A DNA stretch of 64,000 bases, from positions 1-64,000 of the forward strand of contig JBAKBP010007932.1 in the NCBI GenBank assembly GCA_037953745.1. The letters are read 5' to 3'. The notes beneath the pieces were generated by a model. The model was given only the letters and a program-made list of their open reading frames with translations, was not told the DNA's origin and ran no database searches. Shown one piece after another: positions 43,578-53,782 of the stretch. Position 1 is the stretch's first letter. Every line of letters begins with the position of its first letter. The translations under genes and the position numbers were made by a program. Source of the DNA: Lithodes maja. Its lineage: Eukaryota; Arthropoda; Malacostraca; Decapoda; Lithodidae.

Positions 43578-45989
43578 GACCGAACAAATACAATTTAACC
43601 CTTATAATTCTACTTTACATTAATTTAATTGTTGCAATTATATACCTAGCCTATAACCTACCACCTAATTATTGTTGACGTGGCTCTCCCAGGCCGCAGA
43701 GGACTTGAAAGTGTCCACCCTAGCACCCCCTTGGGCAAAAGTGTCCACATGGAAAAATGGGTGGTACACCGGCTTGCCAACATAAATTTCCCTGACATAG
43801 CTATTGCCCAAAGGTGAAACTTACCTATTATGCTTGGGGCAAAAAGTGATCACACGCCCATAGTCCTCTCTCCCCCCCCCCCCCCCCCCCCCCCGCCAAA
43901 GGCGCCGGTCGGAAACACATGGCGGCGGCCCATACGGTAGGGTAAAACAAGCGGGACCCGGCGGAAATTAGGCCATAGACAAGAAACACTAGCCCACAAG
44001 CCTACAGGGGACACCAGGTAAGCGGAAACAGGGGACAGAAAGAAAGAATAGCCAGGAAATAGTAGACAACAGGAAAGCAGAAGAAAGAAAATACAAAGAA
44101 GAAAATTCAGCATAAGGCAAAATTCAGAGGAATCGAAGGACCATATTGTGAGAATTCGATAGTAAACAAAGCGGAATTTACCTATAAACTCACAGGAGTT
44201 AACTTACTTTTATTTGTTGATAGGGATAGATAGCTCAATGATAGTGGTAGGAATAGATAGAAGATATAGTGGCCACTAAGATATAAGAATTAGGATGACT
44301 TAGCAGGAAACAGGTGGTTGTATTGGAGCGGCTAGAAGGAGATCTTGATGAGGTCGTAGCGAAAGCGATTCTAGTTTGTCTTGGAGCGAGGGACCCTCAG
44401 GTTCCCGAATATGACATATGCGCAGTTATCTTATCTACCTATGCGTCATTTAACTAACTACAAGATATACCAGATTTATTATAATGACAACCCGATATAA
44501 TAATGGATAATAAACCCATAAAGACTTAATACAAAATAGTATATAATTATCTTTTATATAGATATATAACTTAGCCTAATACTGGCGCCTATTTTGAACT
44601 TCCAGTATGTTAACTTAACCTAAACTGTCGAGTTACTTACGAGTCTCGACAAGAGCAGTTAGTGAGTTCTCTCCTACGTTAGCTTGATTTTACTACCTCC
44701 TGGTAGGTATAATTCAAGGTCCAACACCAAGAGTTCGAGTACAACCGCTGTCAACTAGCCACGTCAGGATCACCACCACGGCCCAACTTATACACCGAAG
44801 ACTACAGGTTGCCCCTCTACAAATAAATATTGAAGTTATATGCTGTTTGAAACACATAGAAGAAATACCTGTGAAAAGTGAGTAATACTAAGTGTTGCCG
44901 AGAGAGAAGATTTAAGCTCATCAATAAATAAGAGTACTAGTGACCAGCCTTATATATGAGGAAGTACTCCAGTGAAACAATACTCTCTTATTCTTATGCT
45001 AATTAAAATATAAATATAGTACTATAGTGATGCCCAGTTAAATTATGGAAGTACTAATATTAAACCTGATCATATTGATACTAATTAGTGAATTCTAAAT
45101 AATATAACCAAAAATCTCTAACTGTTCCTTTTACTTATATATTTTCTAGATATCTTCCGTGGATTGACCTCCCTACTGCCAACCTAGAGGTTGACAGATT
45201 GGGAGCCAAAGCGTCACATTTTTCTTTTGCCCCTCAACTTTCCCTTCATAATTGCTGAGGGGCACAGGGCCTTGGGTTGGGCTTTGGTTTCCTGGGCGTT
45301 TCCGCACCCTCCTTAGCTCCCTGCCTGGGAGTGGCTTCAGTCAACCGGGCTTTATCACTGATAAGCAGGGAGGGTTTTGTGGGGGAGCTTGTTTATGGCC
45401 TTGGCCTTGCTTGGGACCTTGGGGCTGTTCGGCCAGACAGCCTGGGGAACAGCAACAACAAAAAACAGAAATACGTGAAAGAACAAACTATACAGAAAAA
45501 AACTCATAGTCACTGAGTCTAAAGCAACTCTATGCATTTTACTCCGATATACAGTTTCCTATCTAAAAGTTATTAGCACAAGTGTAATACCTCAGTTGAA
45601 GGGAGTGCTATATTACCTAATTACCTTTACAACAGGACAAGTGTAATACTTCAATTAGAAGACAGTCCTTATAATCACCTATCTTATCGAGTGCAAGTGT
45701 AAATACCTCGATTGAAGGGAGCACTAAAGTATATTGTAGAAGCAACAGTCTTATGAGTGAACTTAGTGGAGCCTCGCTCGTGCGTCTTTTGTTTTGTTAT
45801 TTACCATTCTTTAGTATTACGTAGCTAATATGCTTGTGCCAATAAACATAATAATATGAATGTACGTATTGTTATAATTATCCTCTATTACTTTCTGTGC
45901 ATGTGCTAAAACAATTCGGCTCCTCCAGTCAAGTAAAACCTACCTATGAAAACATATCAATCCCAGTAAAAACCTGGTATAACAATAAA

Positions 45990-46026
<37 letters not shown>

Positions 46027-46120
46027 GTAACTAAAATGCACCAGGAACGAAATTCCCGGGAGCGACATCCCCATCCCCAACGAGATCCCCAGGAACGAAG
46101 GGACCCGGCTCCGCAGGGAA
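43578..46120. other. Non-coding stretch with low-complexity runs
   Basis: No gene was recognised. It contains a poly-C run (about 43871-43894), three degenerate copies of a CAAGTGTAATACCTC.GTTGAAGGG unit (about 45578, 45638, 45700) and an AAT microsatellite (about 45985-46025). The open frame at 45252-45509 is Gly/Pro/Trp-rich and resembles nothing known to me. Confidence 0.4.
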
Positions 46121-46499
46121 GGATAACTCAAGGTTAAGAGATACAACAGGTTGGCGCACGCGCAGCCTGCTGACGTCACAATGCTGGACGAGAGAAAGAA
46201 AGATAGAAAAACGCTCGCCTGCCAGCTAAACTGCTGCTACTAGACCAGGGGTGTCCAACTCCAATATGCGGGGCTCATGCGGCCCCACTCCCTCTTGCAT
46301 GAGGCCCGTGAACCAGTTTGGCCAAGTAGTGTCAAATATTGTATTTTTTTCTAGAAATCTAGACATAATTATTATTTCTTAAATATATTATATGTTGGTA
46401 CTATATTAACTTAAGTTTTAATTCTAGGAAGTATTTGTGAGAGTAAGAAGCTTTTAAAGTAGATAGGCCATATGCAGCTTCACGCGATCTTATGTTCTA

Positions 46500-47000
46500 A
46501 TGTAATTGGGGTTGGGTGTGACAGGGATCTTCCGTGTGAGGGCCGATCGGCTTTTTGCAGACTCCCATTTTCTTATGTTCTTATGTTCATTCATTAGAGA
46601 GACGCAGAGTTAGAGGGGATTTGATAGAGGTGTTCAAGTGGGTTAGTGGGATTAATAGAGGGGACATGAAAAATGTACTAAAGCTCAGTGATAGCGAAAG
46701 AACTATAACAATTGTTTTCCAGATAGATACATTTCGTTTCAGAAAAGATATAGGCCAATAGTAGTTTGGTAACAAAGTTGTAGATAGGTGGAATAGGCTA
46801 CCAAGTGCTATAGTGGGATCAAGAATGATAGAGAGCTTTAAGATAAAATTAGATAGGCATTTGGACGAGATGGGTCTCTGTAACGAGTGCAAGACTAATT
46901 TATTCAACCTTTCTATATATGGAAGATATATAATATTATGGATAATTTTGGTCATTCTTCGTTGTACTGACTCCAAATAAACTATATATGTCCATTCTGT
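46500..47000. pseudogene. Rearranged CR1-like LINE fragments within hAT copy 1
   Basis: On plus, a LINE 3' end with TTATGTTC tail (to about 46590) is followed by the C-terminal block RRRVRGDLIEVFKW...FRFRKDIG (about 46590-46760), then by diverged coding to about 46890. On minus, directly beyond, VQRRMTKIIHNI and ERLNKLVLHSLQR (about 46990-46880) are the residues that should precede that block. The two parts are thus inverted relative to each other. The same arrangement occurs in hAT copy 2. Confidence 0.7.
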
Positions 47001-47375
47001 GATGAGGACATCAAATTTGAACAGCATAATCTGAACCTGGTATATACCGGTATACACACATACATACAAATAATTACATTCCGTCAAACCAGGTCGCTTC
47101 GAACTTGGGTCCTAACTTCGGACATTGGCGATAATAAGTAATTAGCCACTTTTCAAGATGACTTCGGACACCATTTAGGATAAGGATAGCTCTCTTATTA
47201 TGGGGGATAATTTTAGGAGGCTTCCTGGATTACTGCGCACTATCACCACACATCACTTTACCTAGTTATATCTCTATAATGTGTTTACAGTCAGGAGATA
47301 TCGTTAAAAAAACTCGAAAAATTTCCGAAGTTACACGGTTTTACGGTTCATAGACTACATACTACACACACACAT

Positions 47376-47378
47376 ATA

Positions 47379-47447
<69 letters not shown>

Positions 47448-47454
47448 TATACAG

Positions 47455-47485
<31 letters not shown>

Positions 47486-47486
47486 G

Positions 47487-47546
<60 letters not shown>
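47376..47546. repeat. AT microsatellite
   Basis: About 170 bp of (TA)n with few interruptions. Long apparent Tyr/Ile frames here are artefacts. Confidence 0.95.
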
Positions 47547-47551
<5 letters not shown>

Positions 47552-47833
47552 TGCATCCAAAATGCATCCAACAACTTGACAATATAAAGGCATTTTGTTC
47601 AGTTAAAATAGAAGAGCTGCACTTTCACAGGGCATTATACAGTAGTTATAGCATCACGGTATGAAGTAAAAGAAAACGGAGGATAGTGCTGGCTCGGCTG
47701 CTCCTTTGAGAATGAATGGTAAACAGTCGAGTGACCTCCGACCCTTCCTGCCTCGTGCCGTCATGCGCGAGCGGGTACGAGTTTGAGTGACCCCATGCTC
47801 CAACCTGTTGTATCTCTTAACCTTGGGATAACT

Positions 47834-48180
47834 ATCTTTATTCACGATTTTTTTCTTTTCTATTCCATTTACTTCCACACATGTTATACGTCTTGTCAAC
47901 AACGATCTTCCTAGTATACAAAACACATTATTCTACTTCGTGTCACTATGTGAGCCCTTGATGTTTTCTTTAGTAACAGCTCTGAGGAGTTACAGAGTGT
48001 TGAGGAAACGAAATATGTAATGATCATGTCAGTTCTTCTTTTATTGTGTAATCAGTGTAGGTATTTGATTAGGTAAGATCAATCTCGCCCACACGTGTCA
48101 TGTACGTATTATGTAACAATCATGTCCACCAGTACTCGTATTACGAAGGTGGTGATACTCGACTATTCTTGATGTATTGA
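47834..48180. repeat. Diverged tandem repeat, left of MITE copy B
   Basis: From about 48001, ATGTAATGATCATGTCAGTTCT and TATGTAACAATCATGTCCACC-like phrases match the array at 50662-50960. The MITE therefore inserted within this array. The first part (47834-48000) shows nothing recognisable. Confidence 0.6.
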
Positions 48181-50661
48181 TTAACCCGGGAGCTGCGGGG
48201 AGACTCTTAAGAGTTCCCCCGGCGGACTGCGGGAAGACTCTTGAGAGTAAGTAAAATAAAAAATCAACTTTTGACATCGAAATTTTTTTTTGTTTTTATT
48301 TTTTTTTTATTTTTTATTTTTTTTTTGGCCCCTGGGCCATGCAAAATCTCAGTCCTCTACCTCCCCTCCTTCCCCACTTTCCTCCTCTCCTTCAGTTATC
48401 ACCTATTTTCCCTATTATTCCCTTATTCTGAGGTATATTTTCGTGCTAACATTAGCGAGTTGCAAGCAGGGTGTTGTCATCACTGATGGCAAGCGAGTGC
48501 AAGAGAGAGAGAGAGAGTATCGATCGACTGTGTCTCAGTGGCCTTGGGGGAAATTGGCGAGAAAGCAGTTTGCCTCACCCATACATTATACAACTCGCGG
48601 GCTATATCTCCGATTTTGACCATCCAAACGGTGTTTTCACTCTGTGACGCATGTCGAGTATGAGCATGCTGTACAGAACGCCCAGTCAGGCCCCACTCTC
48701 GCTAGGATCGTCAGGGCAGGAACTTTGGCTGTAGTCTGTGTAGAGTTTCCTAACTTAGTTTATGTGAGCCGTTGTACTATAAGTATTATAAATATGTATT
48801 TTGTTTTCATCTGAGTCAACGAGTTCTATTTTATATCATTAGTTATAAGTGTTGTGTGTGGGACTTATTTATAATGATGAGAGAGAGAGTTATGTAACGA
48901 CGGCCAGTGAGCGCGCCACGAGGTGTGTAGGCCTCACTCCCTCCTCCCTCCTCCCTCCTCCCTCATCAAGCGCGTGGGAAATCCTTTGTCGATCCCAGAT
49001 TGAGAGAGAATGTTACGTAATGATTGTCAGTGGGCGGTCCTTAGTAGTTTGCGATATGCCGCTAGAGGGCCGAGTATAAAAAGGAGAGGTCCTCGCCACA
49101 ATTCTTTAGAACTCATCAGGCAGAGCGACTTCTCATATCCCTTGCAACTATCCATATTCTTCCGACTGATGTGAACTTTCTCTACTCTCTGAACAGCCTA
49201 TCTTCTTCTCTTCTCGTCCCTTTTTAACCAATGACCCCTTTGGTGCAGATTTAGTCAGCCAAAGTATTATCGCTTGAGTTCTCACGAGATAAGTGCCTGT
49301 TAGGTAGCCTATTTTTGGAAGGGTTAACTAGAATAGGATTGATTGATGTTTGTTGCACTCGTATATGCATTTCCCTGTGTGCGATTATTCATGTTCCTGT
49401 TTTCTGCTGGTTTAGGCAATGCTAGACTGGGATAGGGTTTCTGAGTTGTGATTTCCTATGAGTACTAGGTTGCGGTTGAACCAGTACAATTGCAACGGAG
49501 ACGTGGAACGCCTAGGTGGTCTTTCTGACTGTGTACCGTGGGAGTTTAGCACTGTGTTGCGAGTGAGGGCTTTTGCCTCCGCCACCCAACACTGTGCTAT
49601 CTCATTTGCTTGACTTTGAGAGGATCGCCAGGAGAGAACCAGATACTAGTGATCTGGATCTCTCAAGAGAGCATCCCGTCAATTAACGTAATTTGGCCGC
49701 ACAGTCTTAAGGACCTCGCTAGGCTACGAGCCGCTTGCTCTGCCATTGTCTCTTAACCTTATGTATCCCAGCTAGACTTTGCTCGACCAGCAGATACAGC
49801 ATAGTATTGAAGCTTCTCCTTATGTATATTATTGTTTATGCACTATTGATTTCATGTGTGGCACGCTTAGCTACTTCAGAGATTAGTGGCCCACGAGCAC
49901 AATCTTAGTAGGCTATTGCCAGTGCATTGTCGGAGTACTTCTTCTTAATGTTTGCCATATCCTATTGCTTATTCTTATAATTCTTCTTATGTCAATTTAA
50001 AGCCTTTAATTACCAGTGAGTTATTCATTAAATTGCTGTTCAAAATCCGATACTTACTTCTTATGAGTATTCGAGAAGCATCTAACTTATCAGAAGATTC
50101 CTTGCTTGATGCTCGAGGACTATTGTTTAACGTAACGTAATAGTGCCGATCCGAAGTAGAGGGTGGAGGACTTCTTAAGTTCTTAGTTCAAGGGTGGATT
50201 ACTTCGGCTTCGGCCAACACTATTCTTTAGTGTTGTAGTACTTTCTTCTTTGTTTGATTGTTGACCAGACTAGATAACTCCCGTCTTGTTATTAGTCTGT
50301 TGTGTGAAACGCTAGTACCGAGTTCTTGTATACCCCGTTATAGCAGATAGAACTCTGGAGGGTAGTGGCGTTTTTTGTTCGGCTGGCAGTACTCTGGGGT
50401 TGGGATCGTGTGTTTCCGTTGTGGCAGCGAGCCATACTCGAGTCCTGTGTAAGAGCCCTAGTGTACCCGAGTGCCCGGTCGTAACAACTCGTTTTATTGT
50501 TGTTTCAGGTTAATACCTTTATAATCAACCCATAATAGGCGCATATGGATAATTATTAATGCTATTAATGGTACAATGAATATTTTAGTGACGGAAACAC
50601 CTCAAATACGTCAGCACAGGGGGACGTTTTCAATTACCCCCATGCGCACTTGTTAGGTTAA
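48181..50661. mobile_element. piggyBac-type MITE copy B, split by a solo LTR
   Basis: TTAA ends at 48181-48184 and 50658-50661. Outside the LTR it matches the reverse complement of 55525-56161 closely, so its own length is about 630 bp. Termini start CCCGGGAGCTGCGGGG and CCTAACAAGTGCGC. The poly-T-rich open frames near 48241-48486 lie in its left half and are not genes. Confidence 0.85.
48643..50486 (+). mobile_element. Solo LTR of the Gmr1-like element (plus orientation)
   Basis: 1,844 bp, TGTGACGC...GTAACA, flanked by ACTC (48639-48642 and 50487-50490). The intact copy of the host MITE at 55525-56161 shows the empty site with one ACTC. TATA box TATAAAAAGG at 49075-49084; hairpin at 49632-49664. 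Confidence 0.93.
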
Positions 50662-50965
50662 GTGTGTATTTAATTATGTAACAACCATGCCCACCATATT
50701 AATATGACGAAGGCTATAATACCTTCATTGTGTATGTTGTTAATTATGTAAACACCAGGCCATCCACACGTTCGTTATGCATGTCTGTGCTTAGGAATAT
50801 GTAATGATCATGTCAGTTCTGTATTTAATTATGTAACAACCATGCCCCACCATATTAATATGACGAAGGTTATAATACCTTCATTGGGTATGTGTTCATT
50901 GTATCTGTTGATAATTACGTAAGCACCAGGCCATCCACACTTTCGTTATGCATGTCTGTGCTTAG
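50662..50965. repeat. Tandem repeat, about 155-bp unit, two copies
   Basis: Units contain TTAATTATGTAACAACCATG and GCATGTCTGTGCTTAGG. It continues the array left of MITE copy B. Confidence 0.8.
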
Positions 50966-50982
50966 GTAAGGGTCATACCTGG

Positions 50983-51590
50983 CAATATTGTTGTATTATT
51001 TCGTGTGCGTTTGACTACGGCCAAACTAAATACAACCACCTCAGAGAGATGTTTGGCGACCTATGAACAACATAACTGTAAAACATGTATTACTGTATTA
51101 ATTTATGTATATGTTTAACTATGACCAATCTGAGTACAACCATCTCAGAGAGAGACAAAAGGGAAGACACCTCTTATCTCTCTACATTACGATGGTATAA
51201 GTATGTAATAATAATAATAATCTTCTGGTTACATATAATAGCGCCCGTATCTCCTCCTTCGAGGATTCACAAGCGCTTGGCTTTCTTTAGTCTACCAGAT
51301 ACCATTACCCATCCCCCTTGCTCATAGGGAGATGGTAACCGCCGGCTGTATCCCAGAAAAACTTTTTAATCTGAGCAGGGATTGAACGCGAGACCTTCAA
51401 GATGGGAATCAGGTAAGCTATCAACTGAGCCAGCCGGACGGCCGGACGGTTATTTTATTGATTTGTATCTGTTGATTTATATATGCGTTTAACTATGACC
51501 AATCTGTGTACAACCATCTCAAGAGAGAGATACAGGAAAGACACCTAGTATCTCTCTACATTACGAGTATATATGTATGTAGCCCCCTTG
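50983..51590. repeat. Three dispersed copies of a GTTTGACTACG-type unit
   Basis: Copies at about 50990-51060, 51085-51205 and 51467-51590 share TTAACTATGACCAATCTG, ACAACCATCTCA and CTCTCTACATTACGA. The SINE at 51207-51441 separates the second and third. Confidence 0.65.
51207..51441 (-). repeat. tRNA-derived SINE
   Basis: On minus, TGGCTCAGTTGATAGC (A box, about 51420-51436) and GGTCTCGCGTTCAATCCC (B box, about 51377-51394) are spaced as in a tRNA. A unique body of about 140 bp and an ATT microsatellite tail (51207-51222) follow. These are the RNA polymerase III promoter and tail of a SINE. It is not a tRNA gene: the acceptor stem does not pair and sequence runs on past the 3' end. Confidence 0.8.
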
Positions 51591-52033
51591 CCCAGTTGTT
51601 CCCTTCTAGTAACTAAATGTATATGTAGTTAAGCAAGAGTTATGTGCCACCATTCAGGTTGAAGAAGTTAAGGTACACGACAGAATTGTTGTGCTACGAG
51701 GTATACATTTGACGACGACTGAATACACCCTTTTGGACCCCCTGTACCTTCTAAACTTAAACTCGCCTCACCTAGTTTCTGGCATATCCGGCTAAAACCT
51801 GATTCGCTTTGACCATCACGACAAAAATAGCAGAGGGTCGGATCGCCTGACAATCAAGAACCCCCACTCCCCCCCTTGCCTCTACGCCACAAGAAACCTC
51901 CCCCACAGAATACTACCTAACTCATCCCGATCAAAAGTGGTAGATCCTAACTCTATCCAAGTAAGAAGAAAATCCATAACTCCCTGTTTTCCCCTGAATC
52001 AAACTTTTTAAGATACAGAATCGTGCAGATGTA
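51591..52033. other. No recognised gene
   Basis: About 440 bp left of hAT copy 2. The short open frame on minus (51853-51668) resembles nothing known to me. Because hAT copy 2 inserted here, this DNA was once continuous with 57462 onwards. Confidence 0.4.
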
Positions 52034-52429
52034 CTACAGGGCAAGGTTAAGAGATACAACAGGTTGGCGCACGCGCAGCCTGCTGACGTCACGGGGCAGG
52101 ACGAGAAGAGGAAAGATAGAAAAACGCTCGCCTGCCAGCCAAACTGCTGCCACTAAACCAGGGGTGTCCAACTCCAATATGCGGGCCTCATGAGGCCCGT
52201 GAACCAGTTTGGCCAAGTAGTGTCAAATATTGTATTTTTTTCTAGAAATCTAGACATAATTATTATTTCTTAAATATATTATATATTGGTACTATATTAA
52301 CTTAAGTTCTAATTCTAGGAAGTATTTGTGAGAGTAAGAAGCTTTTAAAGTAGATAGGCCATATGCAGCTTCACGTGATCTTATGTTCTTATGTAATTGG
52401 GGTTGGGTGTGACAGGGATCTGCCTTGTG

Positions 52430-52890
52430 AGGACCGATCGGCTTTTTGCAGATTCCCATTTTTTTATGTTCTTATGTTCATTCATTAGAGAGACGCAGAG
52501 TTAGAGGGGATTTGATAGAGGTGTTCAAGTGGGTTAGTGGGATAATAGAGGGGAAATGAAAAATGTACTAAAGCTCAGTGATAGCGAAAGAACTATAAAT
52601 TTGTTTTTTCAAATTAGATACATTTCGTTTCAGAAAAGATATAGACCAATAGTAGTTTGGTAACAGAGTTGTAGATAGGTGGAATAGGCTACCAAGTGCT
52701 ATAGTGGGATCAAGAATGATAGAGAGCTTTAAGATAAAATTAGATAGGCATTTGGACGAGATGGGTCTCTGTAACGAGTGCAAGACTAATTTATTCAACC
52801 TTTCTATATATGGAAGATATATAATATTATGGATAATTTTGGTCATTCTTCGTTGTACTGACTCCAAATAAACTATACAGTATATGTCCA
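52430..52890. pseudogene. Rearranged CR1-like LINE fragments within hAT copy 2
   Basis: The same inverted arrangement as in copy 1: plus-strand C-terminal block from about 52495, minus-strand VQRRMTKIIHNI...HSLQR block at about 52885-52780. Few substitutions and small indels separate the two copies. Confidence 0.7.
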
Positions 52891-53049
52891 TTCTGTAATG
52901 AGGACATCAAATTTGAACAGCATAATCTGAACCTGGTATATACCGGTATACACACATACATACAAATAATTACATTCCGTAAAACCAGGTCGCTTCGGAC
53001 TTGGGTCGTAACTTCGGACATCGGCGATAATAAGGAATTAGCCATTGTC

Positions 53050-53740
53050 ATTATATAATGGAAACGCTTTTTATTTTTTTATTTTTTGTATGGGGTCCGT
53101 TTAGAGAAATGGCAAAGGAAGAACATGTAAAAGCCCTAGGGAACTGACATGAGTATATATACACGAAAACAATATTTTATATATATGACGAAAATGTGTA
53201 CATTTTTCGCTACCCTGCCAAACTTCTATCACCCTGAAGAAATTTGTTTGTATGAATGATGTTGTGACTGATATAATTTTGTAGTAAAATTACCAGAGAC
53301 AACATCCACCAAAGGAAATTTGTTACATTTGTATAACGCTCTGGCTAGAACACTATCATTTAACCTATTGTATTTTCCACAAAAAAAATGGTAACTTCGG
53401 ACATGGAACAAACAAATCGTTTATTATTATTTGCCCAATGAAAATAATTCATAATACTTGTCCATCATTAAAATGGTGGTTAAAGATCAAATAATCATTC
53501 TCTGAGTCCAAAAACCCATAAAAATATGCTAATATGCTAACCGATTTATCTATTTAGGATAATTCTGGATATATAATATATATAAATTAGGAGAGGCATA
53601 TATCTTGTCAAAAACATTTTTTTTTTTTGAGTTATTGATTTGACAGCATTGGTTATTTGTCCTGCTTAATATTTTCTAAGAGTGAGTTCAATGCCTTAAC
53701 GAGAACAGATACAAAAAGAACATTTGTTAAACATCATATA
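53050..53740. other. Middle hAT sequence without recognised gene
   Basis: AT-rich; it contains poly-T near 53618-53632 and one Cys/His-containing minus frame (53411-53229) that I cannot assign. Confidence 0.35.
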
Positions 53741-53782
53741 TAACCTTACCTTTTGATACCTTTTGATGTGTTCGCCGCTCTT

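Larger units (their letters stand above)
46129..47825. mobile_element. hAT-type DNA transposon, copy 1
   Basis: Perfect 26-bp TIRs begin CAAGGTTAAGAGATACAACA (46129-46154 and 47800-47825). The flanking GGATAACT (46121-46128 and 47826-47833) is an exact 8-bp target duplication, which assigns it to hAT. There is no transposase inside. It carries fragments of CR1-like LINE and a CAGGGGTGTCCAACTCC motif (about 46247) that resembles another hAT terminus. A long AT microsatellite lies near the right end. Confidence 0.9.

Noticed and set aside
45252..45509. Gly/Pro/Trp-rich small protein
   Set aside because: No homology recognised, no start context, surrounded by repeats.
47376..47593. Tyr/Ile-rich open frames
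   Set aside because: They are translations of an AT microsatellite.
51377..51437. A tRNA gene
   Set aside because: A and B boxes are present but no acceptor stem; a SINE body and tail follow.
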